Source: Perilla frutescens (taxonomy: Eukaryota; Streptophyta; Magnoliopsida; Lamiales; Lamiaceae). From it: 64,000 nt of DNA. A model generated the notes under the pieces. The model saw only the letters and a list, made by a program, of their open reading frames with translations, searched no databases and was not told where the DNA came from. The position numbers and the translations under genes are program-made. The stretch's first letter is position 1. Each line of letters begins with the position of its first letter. The DNA lies in contig BRKX01000014.1 of the NCBI GenBank assembly GCA_026008535.1, positions 6,013,001-6,077,000 of the forward strand, written 5' to 3'. Shown here one piece after another: positions 49,103 to 60,905 of the stretch.

Positions 49103-50640
49103 CACCTAATTACTTAATATTTCTTGACGAACTGACGATGAAGAATAAAAAAGCACAGACGACACTTAATTTAATTAGATATATTTTCTCTTATAATTTC
49201 ATGGCGTTGTTTTTAATTTAGTTTGTTACGTTGTTTGGATTTATATTTTATGTCAATTGCAACTAGCATCATATCATGTATTTATCATCAAAATTGGGTT
49301 GATTTTATTTTTATTATATGGCTTCTTTAATTTTTTTTCTCTTTTCCTTTTATTTTTTTGTTGGCCGTTTCGGCCCGTTTGTGAATGTTTGGGGAGAATC
49401 TCGTGCATGCACCATTTTTCAAGAACGTCCTGGTAGATGAAAAGATTCATTGGTTGCAGGATTATTTTTTTTTTCTCGTTACGTTTTTAATTAATTCTAC
49501 AGCTATAGACTTAATTTAATTTGGTGCCATTAATGGTGTCTGAGTTTACATATGTGTGATTGTTTGTTTCTCTATCACTCTTTCCATCAATGAAATTAAT
49601 AATAATTTCATTTCATGATCATTTACACTTTTCTTTTTGATTGGGAATCAATTAAGGAGCTACGACACTTATATAATTAGAACAAAATTAGGAAATTGGT
49701 TCGGTGTTAATCAAGATTTTTGACGATACAAATTAATTTGCAAAAAATATAATTTAATTTGCTCTCATATAATTTTTATTGGTATTCCTATTAATGAAAT
49801 TTCATCTTTTCTTTAATTTTTATAAAAAATCTAGTTGACAGTTGATCCCTAGCAAGTTGTTCACATTAATTCATTTCAATCCATTATTTTTTTTATTACG
49901 ATAGTTGGGGTAACCCGCCATCGCTATTCAAATAGTGTGTATTGTGTAAAATTTTACTCATGTACTAGTTTACAAGCCATATAGAAGATGATAAATTGAT
50001 AAACATATTTGAAAGATTAAGTGTCACGAGCTCGACCATACCTAGTTATGTTGGTGAGAAATATTACTTTTATTTTCTTGGTATAAAAATTAATGATCGC
50101 ATATTCTTTTTGCTTAAACAAAATATTTTTAAATATATAGGTACATTATATACATACATATATTGGGTGTGACTTAATTATATATCATACGTATGTACCC
50201 ATGATTTATGTTCCGATTCAAGTGATTATATTATATAATTATATTACTTCTAGAATATATACTAGACAATTTTATCATATACAACTATCGTATGTAATTA
50301 TTTCTAGTAAAAAAAAACATCAAACATATACTAAAATATCTTTTATATATATTAATATATATATATATATATATACTTCAGAGTATACGTACTATATATA
50401 GTATCCAATTAAATGCTCAAAATTCCCCCTTTAATTAGTCAGACATGCAACAGCTATAAGTCAATCAATTTCTTCTTCATATTAATGTAACAACTAAGTC
50501 TCCACATAATTTATAAGCAACTCAATAATGTGGATCCTAGCTAAACAAAAATTTATTCAATTAAGCTGAATCAAATAACACAGGAAAATTCGAATTAATA
50601 CTTCATAAAAACAACAATTAATTAGTATTAATTGACGACA
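49103..50640. other. Spacer between the facing peptide genes, unit 2
   Basis: AT-rich and collinear with unit 1 (39337-40831). The genes are convergent, so this holds both 3' regions. No conserved frame. Confidence 0.5.
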
Positions 50641-51098
50641 TCATTGGGTGGGGTGGTGGGGGTGTTTGCAGAGGCAAATGCCCCCAACACAAACTTTCTT
50701 ACCGCCATTGCAATTACGACAATCTCCCTTGTTGAAACACTTGGGAGGAAAGGGCTTGCAATAGCAGTGCCCCTCGAAACATAATGTCGATGAATGACTT
50801 GATAAAGGGCATTTTAGACCATTGCGTCTGCAGTCATCATTCTCCTTGCATCTGTGATCAGAGGTAATTTTTGCCGACACTATAAAAACATAAATGATAA
50901 ATTAATATATAAATTTTAGACTCAATTGAGTAGCTCAACCTAATTAATTAAGACGTTGATATAATTCAAACTCACAAGCTATGTTTACGTATGTTAATGT
51001 TGAAATACGGTATTAATACGATGTTGAATGGAAGAGAGAGACTGACCAACAGCAACGAGCAATAGGGAAGCCAAAATGATCAACTTATTGGAAACCAT
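50641..51098 (-). CDS. Two-domain, 12-cysteine defensin-like secreted peptide
   Basis: Exon 1 is 51047-51098 and exon 2 is 50641-50879, phase-1 intron, 96 residues. The signal peptide is MVSNKLIILASLLLVAVVSA. Domain 1 has C28, C34, C41, C51, C56 and C58 (C-x5-C-x6-C-x9-C-x4-C-x-C). Domain 2 has C65, C71, C74, C81, C86 and C88 (C-x5-C-x2-C-x6-C-x4-C-x-C). A KPFPPK linker joins them and the tail is His/Pro-rich. Cysteine spacing and gene structure fit plant defensin-like peptides; a tandem pair in one chain is less usual. It is likely secreted; targets unknown. The start is set by the signal peptide exon. It converges on the single-domain gene at 48787, and its unit 1 paralogue is dead. Confidence 0.83.
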
Positions 51099-51678
51099 TG
51101 TTGAGAAATTTATATATAAATTGGTTCCGACTATTGTATAGCTTTATAGGTGAGGCAAAAGCAAATATAGTAGAATTATTCCTGTTTCTGATGTACTTTT
51201 GGTAATTGAGTTTGATATTATTAAGTTTCCATATATAGATGGAGGAAAATTAACAATTCATTAACCAGTCTTCTAATGAATTATATATACATGACTGATT
51301 CAAATTTCACGTTGCATTTATCTGTGTTTCACTCCATTTTTCATCTATTGAGATCTTTTAGTCTCAACTTGTGTAACTTGTGTGTGTCAATCATGTACCA
51401 AACCTCAAAATTATTATTTTTTCTTTCATTTTTTTCTTCAATTTTAATTTATTTAGGTTTAGTATAATTTTACAATTTTATTTAGGATTTATTCCACCCA
51501 AGTAGGGTTTATAATTATTTTTTAATATTTAATTTGCATTTTTTAGTTTATATAATTAATTTTTGGGGTTGATTACTCCAAACTTAAGGTATACAATTTT
51601 TTAAAATTTTAGCAATAAATATTAATTATGATTAGTTATAATATAATAAATTTTATTTTTATAAAAAATATTATTAAC

Positions 51679-52737
51679 TGTAGTATCGTTTTAACCTCAC
51701 TGGAATTACAAAGGAAGTACAGAAAGGTAGAAGTATAGAGGAACAAACAATTACAATATTTAACTGAATTGAAATAAAGCAAAGAACCAATGTGTAGATT
51801 CCGGTTCCGGCAAGCCGAGTCGAGGGGACCTCTCTCCGCAAGACAAATACGCCCCGGCTAGTGCTCACGGTTTGGCGGTTGTCTTTCAAAGATGAAACGG
51901 CTTCGTCCTTCCGGCAGTAGCACCACAAATCCGGCGAACTAGACAACGTCGAGAACTGGGAGCTTTGACTCGAAAGGATTCGTATGCAACAATATGAAGT
52001 GTGATCGATTATGCAGAATGTGGCCACTAACTCCATCTGACTGGGAGCTTTGACTCGAAAGGATTCGTATGCAACAATATGAAGTGTGATCGATTATGCA
52101 GAATGTGGCCACTAACTCCACCAGCTCCAGATGGCAGTTACCTGAAGGCTCCACCAACTCCGGCAGTTACTCACTTGAAGCTCCACAACCCACTCCACCA
52201 GCTCCAGATGGCAGTTACCTGAAGGCTCCACCAACTCCGGCAGTTACTCACTTGAAGCTCCACAACCCGATCGCTTCTGTACCGTAAAACTGATACGGCT
52301 AAGCCCCGGAAGCCCACGTACGCCCAAAGTCCACCCAAAGTCCAAGATCCAAGTCCGAGGACGAGCACCGGCACGGGCACGGGCGGGCGCGCGCGTGTGG
52401 GCTCATGGCCCACATCTTTGTGCACTTGATTACTCCACTTAAATGTTAATACACTTAAAAACACTTCTTAATTTGATTAAGAAATCAATGTGGGATTATT
52501 TAATGTGTCTTAAACACATTATCCCACACACCATAAATGCCCAATCGTGTGACCAACTTTAACCATTTATTTCTCACTCACCGAAAATCGGATTTGAGCA
52601 AATAAAAATACTACGATTATCTACTCACGACATAGAGCAATCGTACGGTATTTAATTCCTCCAAAATTAAATATCCCGGTCACGAAAAATCGGATAAAAT
52701 GAGTCACACTCACTTTATTAAATCCTATTTTCCAACA
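51679..52737. mobile_element. Solo LTR, 1059 bp, with TTAAC target duplication
   Basis: Starts TGTAGTATCG and ends TTTTCCAACA, with perfect 5-bp TTAAC repeats at 51674-51678 and 52738-52742. Unit 1 has the empty site near 41872. TG...CA ends, the 5-bp duplication, and no internal PBS or coding region define a solo LTR. It contains two successive tandem duplications: 85 bp (51955 and 52040) and 77 bp (about 52118 and 52195), the latter GC-rich and proline-codon-rich. Confidence 0.9.
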
Positions 52738-53447
52738 TTAACAATATATAATTTTAATGTTGACACACAAAGTTAGGACTAGAGGATCTCTACTCATTTT
52801 TATAATCATATTTTAAATAAAAATTAATTATAACATAATTAAATAACTAGAACCAGCATTTATCAACCAAAAAAATGAATTAAAATAATAATAATTATTA
52901 TTATGAAATTATAATCAACTATAATAATGAGTTATTAATTGAAAATTAAATACTGGAAAATATTTATAAACCCTAATTAGCTGGGATGAAACCTAATAAT
53001 CAATTATTACAATAAAGTAAAACACACAAAATTGAAATTGAAGAAAAAAAATACAAGAAAAATTTGTAATTTGAAAGTGTAACATGGAGTGAAACACAGA
53101 TAATGCAACATGAAATCTCATATAAGTCTGTCATACATGGCTTTTTAAATACGGTTTACTTTTTTTTGTGAGGTTTGCACACAGTACATGAGTAGTATCC
53201 GGTGTGCACCACCTTCGGATATAATTGATTTATCAAGGTTTACTTTTTCCTTGTGGTTCGCGGGCAGTTCATGAGTGGAATTTACACAATGTGCATCTTT
53301 AGATAACGACTATATATATATGGATTACTCTCCTCATAAAAAAAATTACTTAGTTGAAGCTCATGATTTTAAAAAAAAAAGTTTTGAGACAGACTTTGAA
53401 TTGAGATTTTTGCACCTAGTTTGTCTAGCTAGCATGATTTATATTTA

Positions 53448-53865
53448 GGCAATGTTTGGTATACTGGTACAGATATACCCACATTAATAAAATCTGGATT
53501 GCTTTGAAAGATAATTGCGTATTAGCTATTTTAATCGTATGTTTGGTTATTAAGATAAATATACTAAGATTGCTTCACACATGTGTTTGGTTCATTATTT
53601 TATTTGGTAGACTAAGTTCTGGAATGAGTAAATTAGTTTAGGCAATGTTTGGTAGCCTAGATAAAGGCATATATACTAAGATTGCTACGCTAGAAACTGT
53701 ATCCGAGGGGAGACGTCGGATATATTATCCAGCCGAATCAGTAAATTACACCCCGGGCCTCGCGTTAAGACCGGGCCTCGTGTGAACGAATAATGGCTAC
53801 CAAACACACGGTTCTTGCTGGATACCTATACTAATATACCTTTATCCAGGCTACCAAACATTGCC
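53448..53865. mobile_element. Nested PIF/Harbinger-type MITEs at the unit 2 site
   Basis: TTA (53445-53447) precedes GGCAATGTTTGGTATACTGG. A second, better preserved element lies at 53641-53865: GGCAATGTTTGGTAGCCTAG at the left and its inverse ending CCAAACATTGCC at the right, with TTA on both sides (53638-53640, 53866-53868). The outer element seems to have lost its own right end to the inner one. This is the same target position as the unrelated-looking element in unit 1. Confidence 0.8.
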
Positions 53866-54042
53866 TTAATGTGTTAGTTTGTTGGTTACTGCAAATTAAA
53901 GAATGATATTTCAAATTTAATCATTACTTAATTAACTTCTCTATAATATATTGATATAATTAGAGGCGCATGCATGCATAATCCATTTCATTATAAAACA
54001 CAGAGACAAATTATTAACGCTATCATTTCCAAACCTTGCTAG

Positions 54043-54266
54043 TAGGGCTGGCTAGTCGGGCCGGTGAAAAAAATTTGAGCCGGCCTGCCCGAAAAGCGGG
54101 TCGGGCCGGGTCGCCGGTGGGCTTAGTGTAAATTTATAGGTTTTGGGGCCAAATGGTCCGGTCTGTTCGGGTCACTCTCAATTTCGGGCCGGTCGGGATT
54201 TTTTCTGGCTTAATTTTTTAGTCCATCCGGCCCGGAAAGCGGGCCGGGCTCATTTTGCTAGCCCTA
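54043..54266. mobile_element. hAT-type MITE, 224 bp
   Basis: Starts TAGGGCTGGCTAGTCGGGCC and ends TTTGCTAGCCCTA, with perfect 8-bp duplications CTTGCTAG at 54035-54042 and 54267-54274. Eight-base targets and these ends fit hAT MITEs. The interior is rich in GGGCCGG. Confidence 0.9.
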
Positions 54267-54687
54267 CTTGCTAGTCATAACATAAAGGCGGTGCTTCTTT
54301 TTTCTTCTTCTTTTTTCGGTGATTATTTTTTTTTTTTTTTCAATAAATTATATTTTTCTTCTCCTGCAACACACTTAAAATTATTAATTTTTATCTTCTT
54401 TTTTCTTCAATTTTAATTTCTTATGTTTAAGTTTAATTTTAGAATGATTAATTATGATTGATTGAACCCAATTATGGTATATATTTATTTTTCTATATTT
54501 AATTTTCAATTGTTAGTTAATAGTTAATTTTTTGTAAAATAAAAGATATTAAAATCGAAAAAAAACTAATAAATTTAATTATATTGCAGAAAATATCGTA
54601 CAAAATGTAGCAGAAGATTTCATCGGAATATTATATATTTATATAAGGTCGAAACTGAAAACATGAAAATGAGTTACTTTAACATGT

Positions 54688-54795
54688 TTTTTTTTTCTAC
54701 TCACACACCCGATTTGTGATATTGAGGAGATTCGAGCCCATGATCTTTGATTTTCAAGCAACCTCACTCCACCACTAGGTCATCCCCACCGAGAT
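54688..54795 (-). mobile_element. tRNA-derived SINE-like fragment
   Basis: On the minus strand an A-box-like CCTAGTGGTGGAGTGAGG is followed by a B-box-like GGGCTCGAATC and then an A-rich tail (poly-T on plus near 54688). This layout is typical of plant SINEs. It cannot be a tRNA: no cloverleaf is apparent. Confidence 0.5.
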
Positions 54796-55093
54796 ACGTT
54801 AACTTCCTTTTTTACCATAACATTTGAAATATATATTCACAACTCAAATACACGGGTTTTTTTAGTTCCATCTAATTCTTTAATTTATTTTGATTTTTAA
54901 ATTATAAAATGGCTTACTACATCACTAGACTACTATTTGACAAATTTAAATTCGGACAAATCTAAATACACATGTAACATAATAATGATGATGATGATAA
55001 TATTCATAAAAAATATTAATTGTCACAATTTCCAAACAAATAAAACATTAATATATGTATATTGATTAGTCAAATCATTGTTTCAATTCCAAA

Positions 55094-55365
55094 CACTACA
55101 AGAAAAATGCGATTTAACGACGTAATTAATGACGAATTATATTCCATCGTTAAATTATCGACGGAATTAATGATGGATTAAAATTACGATGTTTAATGAC
55201 GGACTAACGACGGATTTTTCCATCTCTAACTTAATGACGGACTTTTATTTTAACGACGGACTAACAACGAATATTTCCGTTGTTAAGTTAGAGACGGAAA
55301 AATACGTCGTTAAATATTATTATTTTTTTATAATTTTAGCGACGGATTAGCTACGGAATTATTCC
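55094..55365. mobile_element. CACTA terminus with GACGGA subterminal repeats
   Basis: CACTACAAGAAAAATGCG at 55094, then many copies of TAACGACGGA / TCCGTCGTTA-type motifs in both orientations to about 55365. This resembles the end at 16384 but with a different subterminal motif, so a different family. The other end and any gene are not visible. Confidence 0.75.
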
Positions 55366-56100
55366 ATAGCTAAAATTAATTTTGATTATTTTTTTTATTT
55401 TTTTAAAGTTTTTGAATTTTTTATTATTTTTTGATTTTTTTTATTTACTGATTAATACATAATCACGAATTTAAAATTAATTTTATTTTTTTTATTTTTT
55501 TTCAGATTTATTTGATTTATGTGATTTTTTTAAATTTTTTAGTATTTTATATTATTTTTTCATGTTTTATATCATTTTTTAATATTTTTTATTTTTCAAG
55601 TACTAATTTTTTTTTTCTAATTTAAATTAATCCTTTGAATCTTTTTAATTTTTTTTATTTTACATTTTCAAATTTCCATTTTATTTTTTATTTTTTTAAT
55701 ATTTTATACTATTTTTTAATATTTTATATTATTTTTAATTTTTCAAGTACTAATTATTTTCAAATTTAAATTACTCTTTTGAATATTTTCAATTTTTCTA
55801 AAATTAATTTTTAATTTTTTTATTATTTCATATGATTATTTAATATTTGTAGCTTTTTATTTTTAAGTTATTAATATTTGAGAAAATTAATTAAAAAATA
55901 TTAAATAATGATGTAATATAATTATATTTTATAGTAAACATATAATATTAAAAATTATAATAGATATTTAAATAAATGAATAATATATAATTATTTAATT
56001 TAAAAATAATATAAATGAATAATATATAAATATTTAAATAAATGAATAATATATAATAAGTTTCGTGTGTATATATATATATACTATTTCCGTATTATAA
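55366..56100. other. Very AT-rich, no gene
   Basis: Long T-rich stretches with TATTTTATATTATTTTTTAA-like repetition, probably interior of the CACTA remnant. Local repeats of AAATGAATAATATATAA occur near 55975-56060. Confidence 0.4.
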
Positions 56101-56112
56101 TATAAAATACTT

Positions 56113-56265
56113 ACTAGCCCATCTAGTTAGTGCACAATCCTCTTTCCCAGAGGTTCCGGGTTCGAGTTCGTTTCCACGCAAACTGGGAAGATTTAATTTG
56201 TACCGGCCCTCTGTTACAAATTAGATACGGGAGTTTTCAATTGAAAATATTCTTGTGAAAACAAA
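56113..56265 (+). mobile_element. SINE-like tRNA-derived fragment
   Basis: CTAGTTAGTGCACAATCC (A-box-like) and GGTTCCGGGTTCGAGTTC (B-box-like) lie about 30 bp apart, followed by non-tRNA sequence. Weak but consistent with a degraded SINE. Confidence 0.4.
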
Positions 56266-56560
56266 TATTATTTTATGTTCTGCAAGTTAGAAGATATCAT
56301 TTTTTTAGGCCCAACTAGCCCAATTTTCGAGTCGGGTGGGATTGCCCGCGAGCTGTAGTGTAAATTTTCATTTTTGGGGCTAAATGGCTCGATCTTGGGC
56401 CATCTGATTTTTCGGGCTGACCTGAAATCATTTCGAGCATTTTTTTAGGCCCCGCTCAGCTCAGGTCTAAATTATCATCTCTAGTTACGATTGATATTAA
56501 TTTTGACGATTTTTTCTTCGGATAACATGCCCATTTGAAATAAGCTTATATACACTTAGT

Positions 56561-56823
56561 TAGGGGTGGCGATTTTAGCCCAGCTCGGCCTGTTTTTCGG
56601 GACATGTTGGGTCGAGAACTTTTAGGCTCGAAATAGACAGCGACCCAGTCCACTTGGCCCAAAAACCTGAAAAATACACTATAGCCTGCGAGCAGCCCGA
56701 CCCATTTTTAAGGGTTGTGTCTTTAAAATATAGACCGAATGATTTTCGGTCATGCCCGACCTGGTCAGATTTTTTCCATTGACCTAACGGGCCCTGACTC
56801 AGCAGCCCTAATTGTCACCCCCA
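56561..56823. mobile_element. hAT-like MITE, degraded
   Basis: TAGGGGTGGCGATTTTAGCCC-type left end and an inverse-like right end, CAGCCCTAATTGTCACCCC. The interior carries GGCCCGAC-type words like the MITE at 54043. No clean 8-bp duplication. A related, still more degraded block lies at about 56300-56490. Confidence 0.45.
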
Positions 56824-58159
56824 ATGAAAAATATAAAAAGGATAGCACCACCAAGTGCCCTTCCACAACCAAGACGCACAAAAGAGTACACATCACAGCA
56901 ATGAAGATCATACCAAAGATAATCCAGATAAAAACTACAAAAAGAAAAGAGCTCCACATAAAGATCTAATAAGCCATGCCATATTTCCATGCCCAATACC
57001 ATTTCGAAATAAAAAAAGAATGCAACAAATGTCTACATGGTCACCAGGTCATGCTAGATCAGCTCACAACATGTACTTCTCCATCATGACTGTTCGGATC
57101 GATCTACATGCATGGACTGTTTACTTGTACAATTCTCTTTTATTCAAGATGGTGGATATCAGAGACGAAGTTCAAATACAATAAGAGATGCTGAAGTTTT
57201 AGACCCGAGTCTATGAAAACGGGTAAAAATATATCGAGATTTTCGCACCCTATTGTACCCGAATGTTTGAAAACGATTCCACTAACAGCGAGATATCGCA
57301 CCCTATTTCACACTCATATTGTATCCACTTCAGGTAATAAATAGGTGTAATTTAACTTTTAGCAGGGTCAAAATGGGTACAATTTAACTTTTTCCGAACA
57401 AAATGAGTGCAATTTAATTTTTTCTGAACAAAACGAGTGCAATTTTATCTTTTTTCCTAACAAAACAGGTGTAGTGTGAAGTACTGGAAAAGAAAATCAA
57501 AATACAATGCATCATACAATGAACAATACGTCCACATGGTACAATTTGAAGTCATCATAATAAGAAATAATACGAAAGAGTACGATTATACGTAATCATA
57601 CAATAAAAATTTACGAACACAACTCAACTAGGAGATCCCCAACATTTTGCCAATTATTCAAATTGAGAAGAATCTATGAAATTGATTGTTGGACTCAATT
57701 CATATTATAGTTGTTTTCTATGTCTTACAGAATTAGATTTCCTTAAATGACTCGGTCCAGGGTCTACATTTTTAATCAAATATAAATAGATTAAAAATTT
57801 GAACATAATCATATATTCATATGCTTATAATTGAGATGAGCATGCGATGACACTTACTGCAACCTCAATGTGTTGCCCTATTTCTCCCTCTCTTCTTGTC
57901 CCAATGAGTCATAATTTTAACAAGGTTGTGAGGTTTCACCAGTCCATTGAAATTACACCGAACTTTATAATTATGTTTATTTCCCACTTCTGATGGCGCA
58001 CCGATGATGCCCTATAGGCCCATACCTCTTGTCGTAGCACATATATCTGATGCATTATCATTTTACGCGCTTCTTTATCTTCTTTTGCAGAAGAGCACAT
58101 ACCATGGACATATCTCATGATCTGGTTCAAGAAAGTCATGTAGGAAAGCACCAACCTTC
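56824..58159. other. Gene-poor stretch with a short tandem repeat
   Basis: At about 57340-57472 an approximately 30-bp unit (ATGAGTGCAATTTAA, then T-rich, then CGAACAAA) is repeated about four times. Open frames here lack start context, domains or conservation and are not supported. Confidence 0.4.
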
Positions 58160-58695
58160 ACTTCGGAGTCATCTGTATGAATCCATATTTTCAACTTTGC
58201 ATTTTTGGTCCACCGCTTCAAAATTAAACTTTTGGGAATAGCACAAACATTTATCACATTATACACTTTAATAATGTGGCGGCATGAAATTCCCTCTGAC
58301 TCCTACATTCGACAAGAGCAACTAGCATGGTGCGAACGTAGATTAAATGTTACCGTAGTAGTCCATGATCCAAACTCACCAGAGGTATTGAGAACAAGAT
58401 CATTAGAATCATTATTAACAGAAAACTCACCTAGAATTACATGGAAGGGATTTGCAGCCTTATGGTCAAAGGACTTGTACACAGTACAACATTCATCAAT
58501 AACTGATTATTTTTAACAAATTGATTGGGAATCCGTAAATAGTATGCATCCTCTGTTTTCTCCTTTAGATGTCATCCGTTCTGTATTTGTTCATAACTTC
58601 GAACAAATTCATACAGCGAACTACTAGAACGGAAGACTTCTTTCAACACCTTATTCGTTACCTCACTCCTATAAATGGCCACGAGACCAGCATTG
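58160..58695 (-). pseudogene. FAR1-related (FRS) pseudogene, central and SWIM region
   Basis: Minus-strand reading from about 58695 gives IYRSEVTNKVLKEVFR and SLYEFVRSYEQIQNG, then a stop, then KTEDAYYLRIPNQ, matching the region of FAR1/FHY3-related proteins before the SWIM finger. About 58320-58270 encodes a SWIM finger, CSCRM-(stop)-ESEGISCRHI, followed by VCAIPKSLILKRWTKNAK, the most diagnostic FRS motif. At least three in-frame stops or shifts are present and the N-terminus is not recognisable. It is unrelated in position to the FRS tail at 15493. Confidence 0.7.
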
Positions 58696-60567
58696 AATAA
58701 ATGGCATGTGAAAATTGACGCTCATCTATGACGCATATTATACATAACTCTGAATCATTTGTGATCGATTATATTTTATAATTTTTTTTTTTATAATTAT
58801 TCAAGTAATTTTTTTTTCATATTTGACGTTTATGATTGAAAATACAAAAATGTCTTCACAACGCATCATCACATTTGGACTTAGCTAACACCAAAAATTA
58901 TAAAAGACTTGAAACCTCCCAAGCAGAATTAAAGAAATGGAGAGATTGGAAGGAGTCTATAGGAACGATTGATCTAAAAAAGGATTTGCAAGATAAAATT
59001 CTAATTGAATCTAAAACGTAAAGAAACCTAATGAATATGGGCTCTTTCAACATTCTATCCCAAAGATGATGAATAAGCAACTGTCAAAGTTGTTGATTCT
59101 AGGAGCAAATTTTAGCATAAAAACACCTAGGACAAATACAAATGTAGAAGAGTCTTCTTAAAAAAGATCACACATAGGCAACTTCTCTAACAAGTATAGC
59201 ACAAGAAAATTTGAGCTTCATATATTCACAGAAGAAAACTAAAGGAATTTTCGTTGCAACTTTGAACATCCATGGGCAGTTCTATATTATATTCACAACA
59301 TCAAAACAGATGCAGTTTAAAGTCAAAAAAATGTTTGAATGTTTTCAAAAACTTCAAACAATCAGGAGCATTCTCCACTGATTGTCTGATTGATGCCTAG
59401 TATAATACCGGAGTGAGACAAAATTTCAATCAATCAAGAGCATTTTTCACTGATCAATGACACTACAGTAAGTATTAGAATATCTGTGAAAGACAAAAAC
59501 CATATTTTAGACATTTTGGCAATTAATCTCATGCTACACGTAGATACTTTAGTATCATTGTCCTCTTGTAGCTCTAGTTCATCCTTTGATTTCTGGAAAG
59601 CCTCAATGACAACATCGAAATCCTTAGAACACCCGACCATCTTGGTAGTACCCTTATGGTCAAGGCCCTAAGAACCATCTCCCGATCTGATGATACAAGT
59701 ACTAATCAACATCCATAGCCCCAAGATGAACCCAAAAATTCATGATCCATATTTGGCAATCAAATATATAGATTTGAACTGCAGTAGAGATTTAGAGACA
59801 AATCTCATTACACCTAATAAATTTTCTTGAGGAATTATTCAATTAAATTATCGATTCTACCGAGTAGTTCATTATCAAAGTACTAATCAACATCCATAGC
59901 CCCAAGATGAGCCCAAAAATTCATGATCCATACTTGGAAATCAAATATATAAATTTTAACTGCGGTAGAGATTTAGAGGTAAATCTTGTTACATTTCATA
60001 AAGTTTCTTAAGGAATTCTTCGATGGAAAAAACTAGAAGAGAAACGGTGGATTTTTTTCTCACACTAGTCACAAAAATAAAAATAAGAAACAACAAAGCG
60101 AACACAAATGATTGGACGCTATAGCTGTTTGTACAAATGATGATGAAGTATCTGAATTTTTTAAATTATTCATGGCAACAGAACCCAGCAGTTGGGTGTA
60201 TATGAATAATGACTACGTTATATGTGTGTGTGTGTGTCAATGGTAATATTGCCATAGTATGTTAATTGAGAACAAATTATATCCATTAAATTAAATGAAT
60301 GATTATGAATAATTTTATTTTAATTGTTTTTTCATATTTTTTTTGGGATAATTTCATTTTTGGTTCATTATCAAAGTACAAAATGATTATGAATAATTTT
60401 ATTTTAATTGTTTTTTCATTATTTTTTTTTTGGATAATTTCATTTTTGGTTCATTGTCAAAGTAGAAATCAACATCCATAGGTCTAACGTCAACATCTAT
60501 AGTCCCAAGATGGCCCAAAAATCTATGTTCTATGTTTGGCAATCAAATATTATGTACATTGTAATCG

Positions 60568-60570
<3 letters not shown>
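58696..60570. other. Intergenic with direct repeats
   Basis: A block with AATCAACATCCATAGCCCCA occurs near 59702 and again near 59880, about 178 bp apart, and a third diverged copy near 60467. An 84-bp unit (ATGATTATGAATAATTTTAT) is repeated at about 60299 and 60383. No gene is supported. Confidence 0.55.

Positions 60571-60612
<42 letters not shown>
60571..60612. repeat. (TA)n microsatellite
   Basis: About 42 bp of alternating AT. No element end resembling those at 20368 or 14792 was recognised beside it. Confidence 0.95.
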
Positions 60613-60615
<3 letters not shown>

Positions 60616-60869
60616 CATGGTGATTTGATTTTTTCAACAAAACATCCATCCTCTACACGATTTTTTTTTTATCTTATCTTTACATTTTTTTGTCCTAAAT
60701 TATATTTTTGGACTAGCATGTCAAGCCGTAAGGTTACCAAAAAAAAATCTTTATCGTGTATAAATTTATTAATTGATGTAAAGCTCCCATTTTAACAAAA
60801 AAATAATTATAAAAAAATATTAATTTTATATATATTAATTATAAAATTAATATATATTAATCTATGCAC

Positions 60870-60905
60870 ATGTGGCACCCTCTAATTGGGTAGAGGGTGC
60901 CACAT
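60870..60905. repeat. Perfect 15-bp stem hairpin
   Basis: ATGTGGCACCCTCTA (60870-60884) and its exact inverse TAGAGGGTGCCACAT (60891-60905) around a 6-nt loop, in AT-rich surroundings that are themselves partly inverted (TTAATATATATTAA, AATTTTATATATA). It could be a rolling-circle-type terminator or the core of a small foldback element; not assigned. Confidence 0.9.

Larger units (their letters stand above)
44812..53905 (+). repeat. Duplicated unit 2 (defensin-like gene pair)
   Basis: Collinear with 37641-43590 but longer because of three insertions (45028-45921, 46563-48301, 51679-52737) and a different Harbinger element (53448-53865). Both peptide genes are intact here. Confidence 0.88.

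Noticed and set aside
52171..52464. Frames inside the solo LTR (both strands)
   Set aside because: The 77-bp tandem unit is not a multiple of three, so the frame changes between units; no conserved protein.
54720..54795. tRNA gene on the minus strand
   Set aside because: A- and B-box-like sequences exist but the rest cannot fold as a cloverleaf; better read as a SINE fragment.
56739..57184. Overlapping frames in the degraded hAT-like area
   Set aside because: Low-complexity Lys/Thr-rich translation on both strands without domain or start context.
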